From Macrocystis pyrifera (taxonomy: Eukaryota; Sar; Phaeophyceae; Laminariales; Laminariaceae), in the NCBI GenBank assembly GCA_031763025.1, contig JASSKH010000002.1, forward strand, positions 1,914,929 to 1,978,928: a stretch of 64,000 nucleotides of DNA, written 5' to 3'. This document shows, piece by piece, positions 36,400-45,060 of the stretch; position 1 is the first letter of the stretch, and every line of letters starts with the position of its first letter. The notes beneath the pieces were generated by a model. The model saw only the letters and a program-made list of their open reading frames with translations, was not told the origin of the DNA and ran no database searches. Made by a program: the position numbers and the translations under genes.

Positions 36400-39300
36400 T
36401 GAACAGTTTCTATCTATTTTATGGAAAAAATAACGTATTGAGCGCCCGAAGGTCGGAGGTGTTGTTCCATGGTTCAAGTAGGAACGCTGCCCCGTCTCTA
36501 AGGGCGTGCGTGGCTTATAGTCAAGTCAACTGACGACGAGTACAAAGGCAAGCAACAAATGAGCACCCTCCCGAACCATCACCACCACCACCACCACCAC
36601 CACCACCATCACGCGTAACCCCCCCCACCTCTCTCCCTCCCCCCCATTTCTCTTGCAGGTTACGGACATCCTTCTTGGGCGGCTAAGGGGTGATGGAGGT
36701 GGCGGCCGAACGGGAGACGCCCAAGAGGCTGCCTCTCCCACCGCGGCGTCGTCGTGCTCAGACACTGCCGTGGATCGTTCTCATCGTTCTGGTGTTCTTG
36801 CTCCTCCTCCTCCTGCTCCTCCTTCTCCTCCTCCTCCTCCTGCTGCTGCTGCTGCTCCTGCTAGTGCCGGTGGTGAGGGGGGAGCTGGTGGTGGAGGTGG
36901 TGGTGGTGGGGATAGCGCGGGCATGGGCACGAGCATGAGCAAAAACACCGACATGAACACAAGCGAAACCGCCGACACCACTCCCAGCACCAGTCCCAGC
37001 ACCGCCATCACCCCTGACAACACCAGCGGCAGCAGCGGCAACGGCGTCCCACCCCCGAGGTTCTCCCCCGTAGAGCTCAGCACACTCGTGGACGTCCACG
37101 GCTTCTCCCCGGAAGATGCCGCGAGAGCGCTGACCATTTGCCTCGAAATTCGCCGACTAAAGGCTGCGGGCATTGGGGGCGTTGCAGCCGCGGAGGAGAT
37201 GACGAGACGGGTGCTTTCTGGGGGCGGGAAGGAAGGAGGGGAGGGGGTAGGGTGCGGGGCGAAGGTGGGGGTTGCAGCTGTGACTGGTTTTAGCTGCGGT
37301 GTCAGAGGCGAGAGAGGGAGTGGCAAAGGGAAGGGCGGTTGTGGAGAGGGGCTGATCGTGGACTGTCCCCAGGTGAGAGAGAAGTGTCCCTATAGCAGTC
37401 AAGAAAATTGTAGTGCGAGAACGACTCAGTACGAAGGATGATGGGTTTTGAGCTATACTGTGTGGCAGTTTGCTTGGATATGAAACCGTCAGTTATCAGA
37501 CGGCTTCGACGCGCCTGGGCCTATAAGATTATAATTTGACCCTGTCTTGACTCTGCCCGAAAAAGAGGCCTGTTGGTGTATGGGTGTGTTGCCTGTGTTC
37601 CCATATTGTAACCGTCATTCAGTACCAGCGCGCGAAGAACATACGGGAACGCCCGGGGGTATGTTTCTAAACGACACGCGTTCAATGCGATCAGTCGAAA
37701 AAATGTGAAGTATCCAGTTGCACGAGTTCTTGTTACGGGGGTCCGTAGTTAATAGGACCTATGGTATACATAAAAACCTATATTTACGTATTTTTCTACC
37801 AATATTTGGTCCTGTTTACTATGGTCCTCCGTACATAGTTTGTTTTTTTTTTTAATAATATTTTTTCGGAAACCGTGTTTCACAGCTGGCCAGGACGTAG
37901 AGGGAGGAAAGAAAAGAGGGAAGGGAGGAGAGTGATAAACGGCATTGGGTAGTTTCCTCAGTTGACGAGTTCAGCAGCTCCCGTCAGATAGATTTGTTTC
38001 GGCATAAAATGGTGCTCCTAGTTGAACCCCTAATTGCAACCCATTTGGTCACAGAATGGCATCATATCCATAGCCACCCCTAATTGCAGCCCATTATGTC
38101 ACACAACATCAGCGTAACACCCCTAATTGCAGCACGCGTCACATAACAAAACAAAGGCTCCTACACCCCTAATTGGACCACGAATTGCAACCCATTATCG
38201 TCACATAACAGAAAAACAAACACCCCTAATTGCAGCCCTTGCCGCCATAGGGGGAAAATTACTATTTTTTGTTTCTTCTTCCCCTCTCTTCCCCTCCTCC
38301 CCCCCATTCCCCTCCCCTCGTTTGCTCCTCCAGAGTCCGAGCGGTGGCAGAGGCGGGGAGCCTTCCATGCGAAGCGCGAGCCCGGAGACAAATGGGGTCG
38401 GAGGAGGAGGAGGAGGAGGAGGACGAGGAGAAAGAGAAAAAGAAAGAGGGAAAGGGAGGGCGGAGGGGGCGGTATCAGCCTGTGCGGCACCTCCGACAAG
38501 GTCATCTACGAGATCTTCTGCTAGTAATAAACCCGAAGCTACCGTACAATCGACTGCACCGTCTACGACGCCATCTCCGACGCAATCTACAACGAAACAA
38601 TCTGCAACGCAATCTATGATGCAATCTACGACGCAATCTACGATGCAATCTACGATGCAATCTACGATGCAGTCTCCAACGAAAGCGGTTTCGATACGGG
38701 TGGCGGCCCAATCTCCCCGGTTTGCTGGTAGAAAACGGCACCATCCGGAATCGATTCACCACAATCAACACTGCAGCCATCATGGAGGAGGAAGCCGACG
38801 AGGAGGAGGAGAAGGAGGAGAAGGAGGAGGAGGAGGAGGAGGAGAGAGGAGGAGGAGGAAGCCGACGAGGAGGAGGAGAAGGAGGAGAAGGAGGAGGAGG
38901 AGGAGGAGGAGGAGGAGGAGGAGGAGGAGGAGGAGGAGGAGGAGGAGGAGGAGGAGGAGGGAGGAGGAGGAGAGAGGAGGAGGAGGAGGAGGAGGAGGAG
39001 GAGGAGGAGGAGGAGGACGAGGAGGACGAGGAGGACGAGGAGGAGAAGGAAGAGGGGGGAAGTGGAGAAGGAGGAGGGGGAGGAGGAGGAGGAGGTTTAA
39101 GGAGAGAAGGGATGGGAGGCGGTTTTCGGGAAGCGGGAGGGGTGTTTCCCGCCCCATACCCGCCCGACGCCAGCGCTTCCGCCACGCTTTCTTGGCCAAA
39201 CGGTACCGCGACCCATTCCAATGATGGCGCCACTGACTGCGACACCGAGCGGCCTGTTGGCGCTGATGCTACCGAGCTAACCACTGGTACTGATGAGGCC

Positions 39301-39888
39301 ATCGACGGCGCCAATGGTGCTGATGAGGGTACTGGCACCGGTGCTGGTTCCGGCTGCGGATTGAGGGTGAGGACGCCGCCACCGACACCGCCGCCACTTC
39401 TCGTTGCACCGCCGCCACCGCCAGCCTTGATTGGCGGTATTACTACTACTACTACTGCTACTGCCGCTTTGGGCGTTTCCGTTGTTATTAGTGATGACGG
39501 GGCAGAAGGACGAGAACGAGGAAGAGGAGGAAGAGGAGGAAGGGGAGGAACAGGAACAGGAACAGGAGGAGGGGATGGGGGCCGTGGTGGTGGCGACCGG
39601 ATGGAGGTGACGTCTTCGTACGGTGCTCCAGTGCCTGCAGCGAAGCGTCAGCGTTACCTTGCAGCCTTGTCGGGGTCTGGGTTGGGGAAGGACGGGAGAG
39701 GGAGGGGGAGGGGGCAGAAGAACAGGAGGAGGAGAAGGAGGAGAAGGAGGAGGGGGGGTGGGGGAGGAGGTAGAAGAGACGAGCGGCAGGTGTTGTTTGT
39801 GGAGCAGCGGGAAGCGGAGTGGCGAGGGGGGCAGGAGGAGCTGGAGCATCAGCTGCAGATCGCGTTTCACCAGCTGGGCGTCAGACAG
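28173..39888 (+). CDS. Host gene, Gly/Glu/Arg-rich protein with a UBA-like segment (partial, multi-exon)
   Basis: Exon 1: 28173-28263, ATG start, donor GTGACT. Exon 2: 28429-28550 (FMEMHEQESLERAEASFRQA), ending CAG|GTGCGT. Exon 3: 36659-37372, acceptor TTTCTCTTGCAG, ending CAG|GTGAGA. Exon 4: 38334 to 39888, acceptor TTGCTCCTCCAG, ending CAG|GTGAAT. Phases are 1,0,0,0 and compatible. Exon 3 has a low-complexity Pro/Ala/Gly start and then a helical segment (ELSTLVDVHGFSPEDAARAL) resembling a UBA domain. Exon 4 has a Gln-Ser-Thr repeat (STMQSTMQSTMQS), a (GAG)n tract, a PAAKRQRY basic patch and a helical end (QEELEHQLQIAFHQLGVRQ). The frame changes inside the (GAG)n tract, so either a small intron or an indel lies there. 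The 3' end is open. It may be nuclear or ubiquitin-linked, but function is unknown. Confidence 0.5.
28551..28960. repeat. Purine (GGAGG/GGGA) tract with G23 run at the start of the large intron
   Basis: Almost pure G/A on the plus strand, ending in about 23 consecutive G (about 28903-28925). The minus strand reads as Pro/Ser-rich frames that are composition artefacts. Confidence 0.8.
29391..29560. repeat. GC-rich palindromic repeat (family P1), copy 1
   Basis: GGAATCTCGC, CGGGCTTGGCC and GGCCCGG arms alternate as inverted repeats. Similar CGGGTC/GACCCG palindromes occur at about 33497-33600 and 50668-50800. Confidence 0.45.
29880..30250. repeat. Degenerate direct duplication of about 230 bp
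   Basis: A segment from ACCTGGTATAGGGTACCAG to CGGCAGTGCACG is followed about 230 bp later by a diverged copy (TACCTGGTGCC...ACCAGGTAT...CCGGCAGTGCAC). An 18-G run (about 30015-30032) lies between. Both are inside the large host intron. Confidence 0.5.
30597..30707 (+). mobile_element. MITE family M, copy 2
   Basis: 111 bp from CTAATACGGGG to CCCCCGTAATAG, with the internal order GTACACACAAAAACCTATA then TATTATTTGGT seen in the other plus-oriented copies. Confidence 0.75.
30801..30909 (+). mobile_element. MITE family M, copy 3 (damaged right end)
   Basis: Starts CTATTGCGGGGGACCATA and has the family's internal phrases; the right inverted repeat is eroded to GTGCCCCCC. It lies 93 bp from copy 2. 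Confidence 0.65.
31236..31310 (+). repeat. GAGGGTCTA/CATACGACTACG family, copy
   Basis: GTGAGGGTCTACGG, ATGGTCATACGGCTACGACCAT and a following pyrimidine tract match, in order, 32571-32650 and 40783-40830 (plus) and about 39940-39990 and 9785-9900 (inverted). Confidence 0.55.
31541..31625 (+). repeat. TTTTCAGCG/GCCAGAA repeat, copy 1
   Basis: TTTTTCAGCGATCGATTTTGCCAGAA...GGGAAGGTTG...ACACCGAA...TTTTTCGGAA is shared with 36146-36225. Both copies are followed some 200 bp later by a long C run. Confidence 0.55.
31809..31830 (+). repeat. C22 homopolymer
   Basis: Uninterrupted C run preceded by GAGAACAC. Confidence 0.9.
32437..32745 (+). repeat. C25 homopolymer and tandem duplication
   Basis: A 25-C run (32437-32461) is followed by CCCATTGGGCAAGTACTCG...ACTATGGAC...GGGGCAAG, which recurs about 190 bp downstream near 32658. 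The 32571-32650 copy of the CATACGACTACG family lies between the two. Confidence 0.6.
32915..33345 (+). repeat. Tandem array of a unit near 20 bp (GTGTGTTATTTTATCACCCG)
   Basis: About 20 degenerate units run head to tail; a few are replaced by ATCACACAAAGTGG-type variants. It lies in the large intron of the host gene. No CRISPR-like unique spacers are present. Confidence 0.85.
33350..34685. other. No supported gene; palindromic GC patch inside
   Basis: Intron sequence. About 33497-33600 holds a second CGGGTC/GACCCG palindromic patch. Otherwise nothing recognised. Confidence 0.4.
34690..34915 (-). repeat. Dispersed repeat family Z, copy 3 (inverted)
   Basis: The reverse complement reads CGTCCGACATCCGGCAC, CCTGCCGATTGTTCAAT, CCTAGAGAGATAAAAG, then CGCCACAG and CAATGCCATGTTG, in the order of copy 2. 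Confidence 0.7.
35339..35640 (+). repeat. Dispersed repeat family Z, copy 4
   Basis: Same module order as copy 2, with an insertion of GATACGTCATCGTACC-type tandem units (about 35485-35570). Confidence 0.7.
35731..36096 (-). CDS. ORF of unknown origin inside the large intron (antisense)
   Basis: 121 codons from ATG at 36096 (context GAAATGG), reading MVERHTVNPDPTPIPSPQS, then a mixed, protein-like middle (ADRVSRLETKSIGIVTQLSD) and a Lys/Gln-rich tail. The frame stays open upstream of the ATG. It may be a retroelement gag piece or a captured gene fragment; no zinc knuckle or known domain is present. Confidence 0.25.
   Translation of the reverse strand: MVERHTVNPDPTPIPSPQSIGLRADRVSRLETKSIGIVTQLSDSSLQFGVMEKLPDGQPTCLTQVCEPKSTLPKPRGPRPTERNKKNNVSFTQQQEEKKKKFTEQSFMLSIMETQNFLQNG
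36146..36400 (+). repeat. TTTTCAGCG/GCCAGAA repeat, copy 2, with C30 run
   Basis: The first 80 bp match 31541-31625; about 30 consecutive C follow at 36370-36399. A (CAC)n microsatellite (about 36575-36612) then leads to the acceptor of exon 3. Confidence 0.6.
37731..37838 (+). mobile_element. MITE family M, copy 4 (in the intron between exons 3 and 4)
   Basis: TTACGGGGGTCCGTAGTTAATAGGACC at the left and TTTACTATGGTCCTCCGTA at the right, with family internal sequence. About 108 bp. Confidence 0.75.
38025..38245 (+). repeat. Tandem CACCCCTAATTGCAGCCCAT units
   Basis: CCCCTAATTGCA occurs five or six times at about 40-60 bp spacing, usually followed by CCCATTATGTCACA. It ends just before the pyrimidine tract and acceptor of exon 4. 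Confidence 0.75.
38780..39095 (+). repeat. (GAG/GGA)n microsatellite within exon 4
   Basis: Imperfect GAG triplets read as Glu-, Gly- or Arg-rich frames depending on register. The frame entering from the left (register 0) and the frame reaching the donor at 39888 (register 1) differ. Confidence 0.85.
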
Positions 39889-41082
39889 GTGAATAGGGGG
39901 CTCTAGCAGAGGGGGATGAGGGGGGTGGGTCGGTGGGGGGGGTGTACTCATTATCATGCATGGCCATAGTCGTATGACCATGAACCCTTGCGGGACACAC
40001 CTTCGTATCGTTGTTGTCGTGATAATATTATATTGAAATATATGGACCGCTTGGTGTTGATACTAATGTAGAAACAATAATATATTTTGGGGCAGAGTGG
40101 CGGTATATTTCTAGTGAAAAACACCATTGCGGTGGCCCATAACAAATAACCCCTCACAACAGCTTTTTGTCCATCTCGGAATAACTCTTTTGGGCCTAAA
40201 ATATTCCCTCTCGTTATGACGGAATGCATTCTGTTTTAGGCGAGGAAGCGATGGGTAAAAAAGTGGGTCACCAAAAACATGCTATTTTTCAAGCGGGGAT
40301 AAGCCCCCAACCCACGTTGTGCTAGTAACGACGCGTATTTGGCTGAAATCACCGGGAAGCTCACGACTTGGGCCGTGGAACTCTAATTCTAGTTCTGCGA
40401 GAATCGCGGTCGTTCTTGAGGTACAAGCTTTCCAACAAGGGAAGCTCAACCCCCCATGATTTGATCTATCTCCTCTGCCTCATCTGCAGCCCATGCTTTT
40501 GGCCACAAGTAGCACCGTTTGAAAAACTTGAGTTTCTCAGCTTTCCGTGTATCCTAACCTGTGTCTTGTGCTCGAGTTAATTCGTCTAGATGCACATGTG
40601 TTCTGGTATTTCTGTTCAATATAAAGGGACAATGATAGCCAACCAAACAGTTATGTTGGAAAATGCAAATAAAAGCGAATCCGCACGGGGTCATTGATAT
40701 TGGGCCACCGCCGTTTTTACGTATATTTAGTCCTGGTAGTGTGAAATACACTGCAAATATATATACCCCCCCCCTCCCCCCAGACGGTCATACCGCTTCG
40801 ACCATGCATGATAATGAGTACACCCTCCCCCCTGCCAGAAGTGTAGTGTAGCCCAAACGCAACGAGTTGGCGTCGATGCTGTACGTTCCAGGAACAGCGG
40901 GGTACCCGTGACAAGGGTCCTATCTACGCTCATGGCATTGCCTCTTATAACCACTGATAACGCCTCCCCGGTTGTGCACGCTGCGATACTCGTAAGCGAT
41001 AGGGGTGCGCCTACTGTAAGGACATGTGTCCGAAGAGGCGTATTCGCGGTAGGGAGTTTGTTTTGCCTTATAGGGCCAGCGC
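39889..41082. other. No supported exon; two short repeat copies
   Basis: After the donor at 39889 no further in-phase exon was recognised. About 39940-39990 (inverted) and 40783-40830 (plus) carry the CATACGACTACG...ATGATAATGAGTACACC family. The host gene's 3' end is unresolved. Confidence 0.35.
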
Positions 41083-41202
41083 CTATTATTACGGGGGGGC
41101 ATAGTTGATAGGATCTACGGTACACCAAAAAAGAACATAATATATATTCAACTATTTTTACTAACAATATTTGGTCCTATTTACTATGGTCCCCCGTAAT
41201 AG
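41083..41202 (+). mobile_element. MITE family M, copy 5
   Basis: CTATTATTACGGGGGGGCATAG on the left, ACTATGGTCCCCCGTAATAG on the right, family internal phrases between. About 120 bp. Confidence 0.8.
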
Positions 41203-41389
41203 TTTTCGTGCCGAGACTATGACGATGTATTTGACTGGTCTATTCTCATCTCCCGAAAAAGCGTTATCGATCGGATGGTCTTATCTCCCGAAAAGTCTTG
41301 AACCGGCTGGGTGGTTATCCAGAGCGGGGTACCCCACTGCACCCCCTTCGTTTGGCGCATGATACCGGGCGGCGCTATATGGAAGGAAC

Positions 41390-41621
41390 TGTAGCCAAAA
41401 GATACCAAGCCGTGGAGGTTTCAGTGTAATCGCATGTGTGAGTGGAGCAGTGGCCGGGGATCCTGTGTGATGTCCCCTAGCCACCTGGCTCGTGGTCCGA
41501 TGAGGATCACTCCGTGATAATACAAGCTCTAAGAACAAGACTTACTGAGTGCGAGGCCAGCGAGACTGGTGGAGTCCCTCGCTGGAAGCCCTCTTGCTGA
41601 TATCATCTGGCAGAGGCCATA
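41390..41621 (+). repeat. 5' LTR of the gag-chromodomain element
   Basis: 232 bp, preceded by GAAC (41386-41389); apparently identical to 44363-44594. Confidence 0.92.
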
Positions 41622-41828
41622 ATATCTAGATATTCGCGGAACTTCTGTTGGAGGAGTTTTCGGCTGCGGAGTATTGGGTCACAGCTGGGAAGGCAGTTGG
41701 CCCGTTGGACGGATCGAAACGGCTTGAAGCGCACAGCAGGGGAGGACGCTCCGGGAGCTGGAGGACGCACAGGTCAGGCGGCAGTTTCTCCGTTATTACA
41801 GTAGAGTCCAGGTGGACTGCTGTGGATT

Positions 41829-44012
41829 ATGGCGCACACGGCAAGCACGCCGCTGGTGGTAGGGGAGTCTCTGACTCCACCGAAATACGGAGAGGTGTGG
41901 ACCGAGCAGGCCTCTCGTGTTTTTTACGCAGCGTACCTCGATTATGAGGAACGGCTGCAGCTCGCCAACGCTCAGGGGGTGGTTCAGCACTCCAAAGTGA
42001 GCATGGGCCAGCTTATCCCCAATTACATTCATCGGTGTTTTGAGGGATTTTACAAGCATCAGACTACGATGACCGCCTCGGAGTTGTTGGACGCTGTTAG
42101 GCAGCACGCCGGTTACACAACCACCAGCAACAGATTTGATACCTCGCGGGCGGCAGCGGACTTGCGTCGCGTTCTCTCAATGAGGCGCGATGAAAAGCAG
42201 GGCGGTGAAACATCCGTCAAAGACCGCGCGATGATGGTAAACTCCGCTATGGAAAAGTATTTTGCGGAGAATCACGCGGTGCATGCCATGTACCGCGCGC
42301 AGGACCGTTCGTGGTTGCCCGGACCGGCGGAATTTGTGAGCATGGCGTTGGTGGATGGCTTATGGCCGTCCGAGTTCAAAAAGTACGTAAAAGGTCAGCT
42401 CACGTACGCTGCAGGGTGGAAGAAGGACCCGGCATTGGTCATGGACCAAATTTTTTCTGCTGCAGAACAGTGGAAATTCATCGAGGCGTATGGTCGGAAA
42501 GATGCTGCAGGGGCAGCTGAACCGCGACGCCAACAGCAGCAGAAACCGAAACAGCAGCAGTCCGCGAAAAAGTCGTTTGTTCGCGTCTGTTTCGAGTGTG
42601 GTGATCCCAACCATTATGTTTCTGATTGCCCAAAAGCTCGCGGTGGCGGCACAGCTCCCAGCAGTGGTGGGCGCGGGTCGTCAGGGTATCGCGGGGGCCG
42701 CAATGGCGGCCGGGGCAGATTCAACCATGGACGCGGGCGCGGTGGCCGTGGTGGCAATCAATTGACAGCGGGCGGTGGAACTTCTGCTGTTGCTTCTTCA
42801 ACTTCTGGTGCGCCAGCGGCAGGAGCCGCTGGGTCGGGATCTGGTTCGTCTGTTGCCGGCCGAGCTGTATACGTTGGAGGAGCTGGAACATCGGTGGGTG
42901 CTGCTGGAGCGAGAACTTCGCCATCCACCGAGCGGGCGGAGTCAGTGTCTGGTGCTGCTGCAGGGGCGGTAGCGCCGGAACCGTCTGTATATTCGACGTC
43001 TTGGTCGGGGTGGACCGCCGATTCTATTTCTTCGGCGCCGGCTGTAGGAGGGCAGCCATGGCGTCAGGTGACTCTTGGTACCGACCAGAGTTCAACGGCA
43101 GGTGAAGTGCCTGTCGATCGCAGCGCTGAGTGTTTACGCGCTGATCTCTCTTTGCCAGGGTCGGTTGGTTCGCTGATGGCGCGTGTGATCCTTGATTCGG
43201 GGTCGGCGCTCACGTCCATCGGTGTCGGCTTACTTCAGCAGCTGTCTTCGCATTTCGGCGGCGCCGATCTGCAAATTCCGTTCGAAAATGGCCCGCAGCA
43301 GGCGAAAACCGCTACGGGTGTTTCAGTGATGGTCACGCACAAAACGGTGCCGATTGCCGTGAGTGTACGGACGCCGTGGGGAGCGGTGAAATTGGAGCCC
43401 ATCACTTTCGCGGTCATGCCTGGTACAGATAACGTCGTTCTGTTTGGCATGGCTACCATGAAAGCTCTTGGCATCGACGTCTACCGTGAAGCTCTGGAGA
43501 AGCTTCGCCCTCGCGCAGTGCCGGTATCGACCGGTGTGGAGACTCCGAGTTACCTTGCGGCGCGCAGAGTGACGGTTTCCGTGCGTGCTTTTCAGACCGA
43601 GGCTACGGTGGATGCTCCGGAGGACAAGGCGGTGGAACATTTGGTCGACCGGGGGCCAGACATGTTCATGGATCCGGAGGCGGAGCGGACGGCCCGAGAA
43701 CGGGCGTTGGAGGACAGCGTGCAGCAGGCAGAGCAGAGTGGATTAAGCGTCGGCGGAGCAACCCGTTTGCGCGAAATTTTGGCTCGTCGCGTGGGTGCTT
43801 TTCGCCGTGCGCTGTGTGGTGATCCGCCAGCGCAAGTGGAGCCGATGCGAGTGCAGCTGAAGCAACAGGCGAAGCCTGTCAAGGCAACGCCACGTCGGTA
43901 CGAACCGACGAAAAGGGACTGGCTCTCGAAGTGCATTGCTGCTTTGGTGTTTTTTGGCTTTGTCTACCACAACATCCAGGCGGTTTACGATTTTATGCGG
44001 ATGCGACGTTGA
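41829..44012 (+). CDS. gag-pro: Gag-protease polyprotein, truncated at the start of RT
   Basis: 727 codons from an ATG, the first ATG of the frame, about 200 bp after the 5' LTR. Residues 1-230 form a helical gag-like region. A CCHC knuckle (CFECGDPNHYVSDC, residues 254-267) follows a Gln/Lys stretch, then a Gly/Arg (RGG-type) and Ser/Ala-rich linker. A retropepsin-like aspartic protease follows, with DSGSALTSIG at residues 456-465 and a later VVLFGMATMKALG. The end (KATPRRYEPTKRDWLSKCIA, GFVYHNIQ) matches the segment that opens a Gypsy RT, then the frame stops within ten residues. The protein could still package RNA and cleave itself but cannot reverse-transcribe; RT and integrase must come from a related element. 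Confidence 0.9.
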   Translation: MAHTASTPLVVGESLTPPKYGEVWTEQASRVFYAAYLDYEERLQLANAQGVVQHSKVSMGQLIPNYIHRCFEGFYKHQTTMTASELLDAVRQHAGYTTTSNRFDTSRAAADLRRVLSMRRDEKQGGETSVKDRAMMVNSAMEKYFAENHAVHAMYRAQDRSWLPGPAEFVSMALVDGLWPSEFKKYVKGQLTYAAGWKKDPALVMDQIFSAAEQWKFIEAYGRKDAAGAAEPRRQQQQKPKQQQSAKKSFVRVCFECGDPNHYVSDCPKARGGGTAPSSGGRGSSGYRGGRNGGRGRFNHGRGRGGRGGNQLTAGGGTSAVASSTSGAPAAGAAGSGSGSSVAGRAVYVGGAGTSVGAAGARTSPSTERAESVSGAAAGAVAPEPSVYSTSWSGWTADSISSAPAVGGQPWRQVTLGTDQSSTAGEVPVDRSAECLRADLSLPGSVGSLMARVILDSGSALTSIGVGLLQQLSSHFGGADLQIPFENGPQQAKTATGVSVMVTHKTVPIAVSVRTPWGAVKLEPITFAVMPGTDNVVLFGMATMKALGIDVYREALEKLRPRAVPVSTGVETPSYLAARRVTVSVRAFQTEATVDAPEDKAVEHLVDRGPDMFMDPEAERTARERALEDSVQQAEQSGLSVGGATRLREILARRVGAFRRALCGDPPAQVEPMRVQLKQQAKPVKATPRRYEPTKRDWLSKCIAALVFFGFVYHNIQAVYDFMRMRR

Positions 44013-44284
44013 ACGTCACCGCTGATCTGAAGGATGTTTTCCAACATTCCTTTGCGCAGGGTGAATGCCGCATGAATGCTTTGGTGCATGTGGCCGAAGA
44101 TGATGCCAACGAGGTGATTGTCTTGGTCGATTGGGATGGTTTCGAAGCAGAGGAGCGCACGTGGGAGTCTTTGCGGTCGATTTATTCTGCTGCGCCTGAA
44201 TTCGTCGTGAAGGAATTGCGCAAATTACGGATGACCCGTGCGCTCAAGATTAAAATTGCTTCAGAGTTCAGCATTGATTTGTGA
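43985..44284 (+). CDS. Chromodomain fragment of Gypsy pol C-terminus
   Basis: Open from the deletion junction in a frame different from gag. It begins LRFYADATLNVTADLKDVF, the usual lead-in to Gypsy chromodomains, and continues with VIVLVDWDGFEAEERTWESL, which has the V-x-W-x-G-aromatic ... T-W-E-x-L signature. It ends at a TGA about 80 bp before the 3' LTR. In intact chromoviruses this domain is the integrase tail that targets insertion to histone marks. Here it would be expressed only by frameshifting, splicing or internal initiation, so it is probably an unexpressed relic. Confidence 0.75.
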   Translation, partial: LRFYADATLNVTADLKDVFQHSFAQGECRMNALVHVAEDDANEVIVLVDWDGFEAEERTWESLRSIYSAAPEFVVKELRKLRMTRALKIKIASEFSIDL

Positions 44285-44362
44285 TTTGCCGCATGCGATT
44301 TCGTCTTGGTTTTTTGGTTTTGTCAAGCTCGTTCGTGTCGAGTGAACTCGCTTTGGGGGTGC

Positions 44363-44594
44363 TGTAGCCAAAAGATACCAAGCCGTGGAGGTTTCAGTGT
44401 AATCGCATGTGTGAGTGGAGCAGTGGCCGGGGATCCTGTGTGATGTCCCCTAGCCACCTGGCTCGTGGTCCGATGAGGATCACTCCGTGATAATACAAGC
44501 TCTAAGAACAAGACTTACTGAGTGCGAGGCCAGCGAGACTGGTGGAGTCCCTCGCTGGAAGCCCTCTTGCTGATATCATCTGGCAGAGGCCATA
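44363..44594 (+). repeat. 3' LTR of the gag-chromodomain element
   Basis: 232 bp, preceded by CTTTGGGGGTGC and followed by GAAC (44595-44598). Confidence 0.92.
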
Positions 44595-44744
44595 GAACAT
44601 GGTAAATCAGGACCATTTTGTTGTTGGTTTTTTTCTTAATCGTCACTTTTCCTATCCAGGCTAACTCGTAGGAGGTTTTACCCTCAACGGTCTTCTTCTG
44701 GTCAAGCCGTGGTCACAGAATATGCGTAATAATAATGCTGAAAT

Positions 44745-45060
44745 GTTTACTGTAGGTTCTTGTGCGTATGATGGGTCCTGATTGCCATGGCCCCCCATAT
44801 TGGATGATCTAGATCACGACCTATCAGTAGATTTTCTGGAACATGTAGGTGTTTGTGTACGAGTATGATGGGGCCTGATTGCTATGGCCCCCCGTGCTGG
44901 ATGGTCTAGATCATGATCTATCTGTAGATGATCTGGAATATGTAGGCTTTTGTGCATATAGGGTCCTGATCGCTATGCCCCCCCGTAAGAGATGATCTAG
45001 AGTATATAGGTTTTTGTGTATACGATGGGTGCTGAATTCTTTGCCCCCTCGTTAAATGTA
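44745..45060 (+). repeat. GATC-rich tandem repeat, about 95-bp unit
   Basis: Three units containing ATGGGTCCTGATTGCTATGG, CCCCCC, GGATGATCTAGATCA and GGAATATGTAGG-type phrases. Confidence 0.65.

Larger units (their letters stand above)
41390..44594 (+). mobile_element. Young Gypsy-derived LTR element: gag-protease plus chromodomain, no RT/RNase H/integrase
   Basis: Two 232-bp LTRs (41390-41621 and 44363-44594) appear identical by eye. Each starts TGTAGCC and ends GGCCATA. Both are flanked by GAAC, giving a 4-bp target duplication. CTTTGGGGGTGC, directly before the right LTR, is the likely polypurine tract. One long ORF encodes gag and protease, then breaks into the first residues of an RT. 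About ten bases later a different frame opens with the sequence that normally precedes and forms a Gypsy chromodomain. RT, RNase H and integrase are therefore removed by one internal deletion near 43980. The structure resembles the TR-GAG class of nonautonomous elements, and identical LTRs imply recent insertion. Confidence 0.92.

Noticed and set aside
38127-39224. Poly-Arg continuation of the frame entering exon 4
   Set aside because: An Arg run of this length comes from reading the (GAG)n tract in the wrong register; the register reaching the CAG|GTGAAT donor is preferred.
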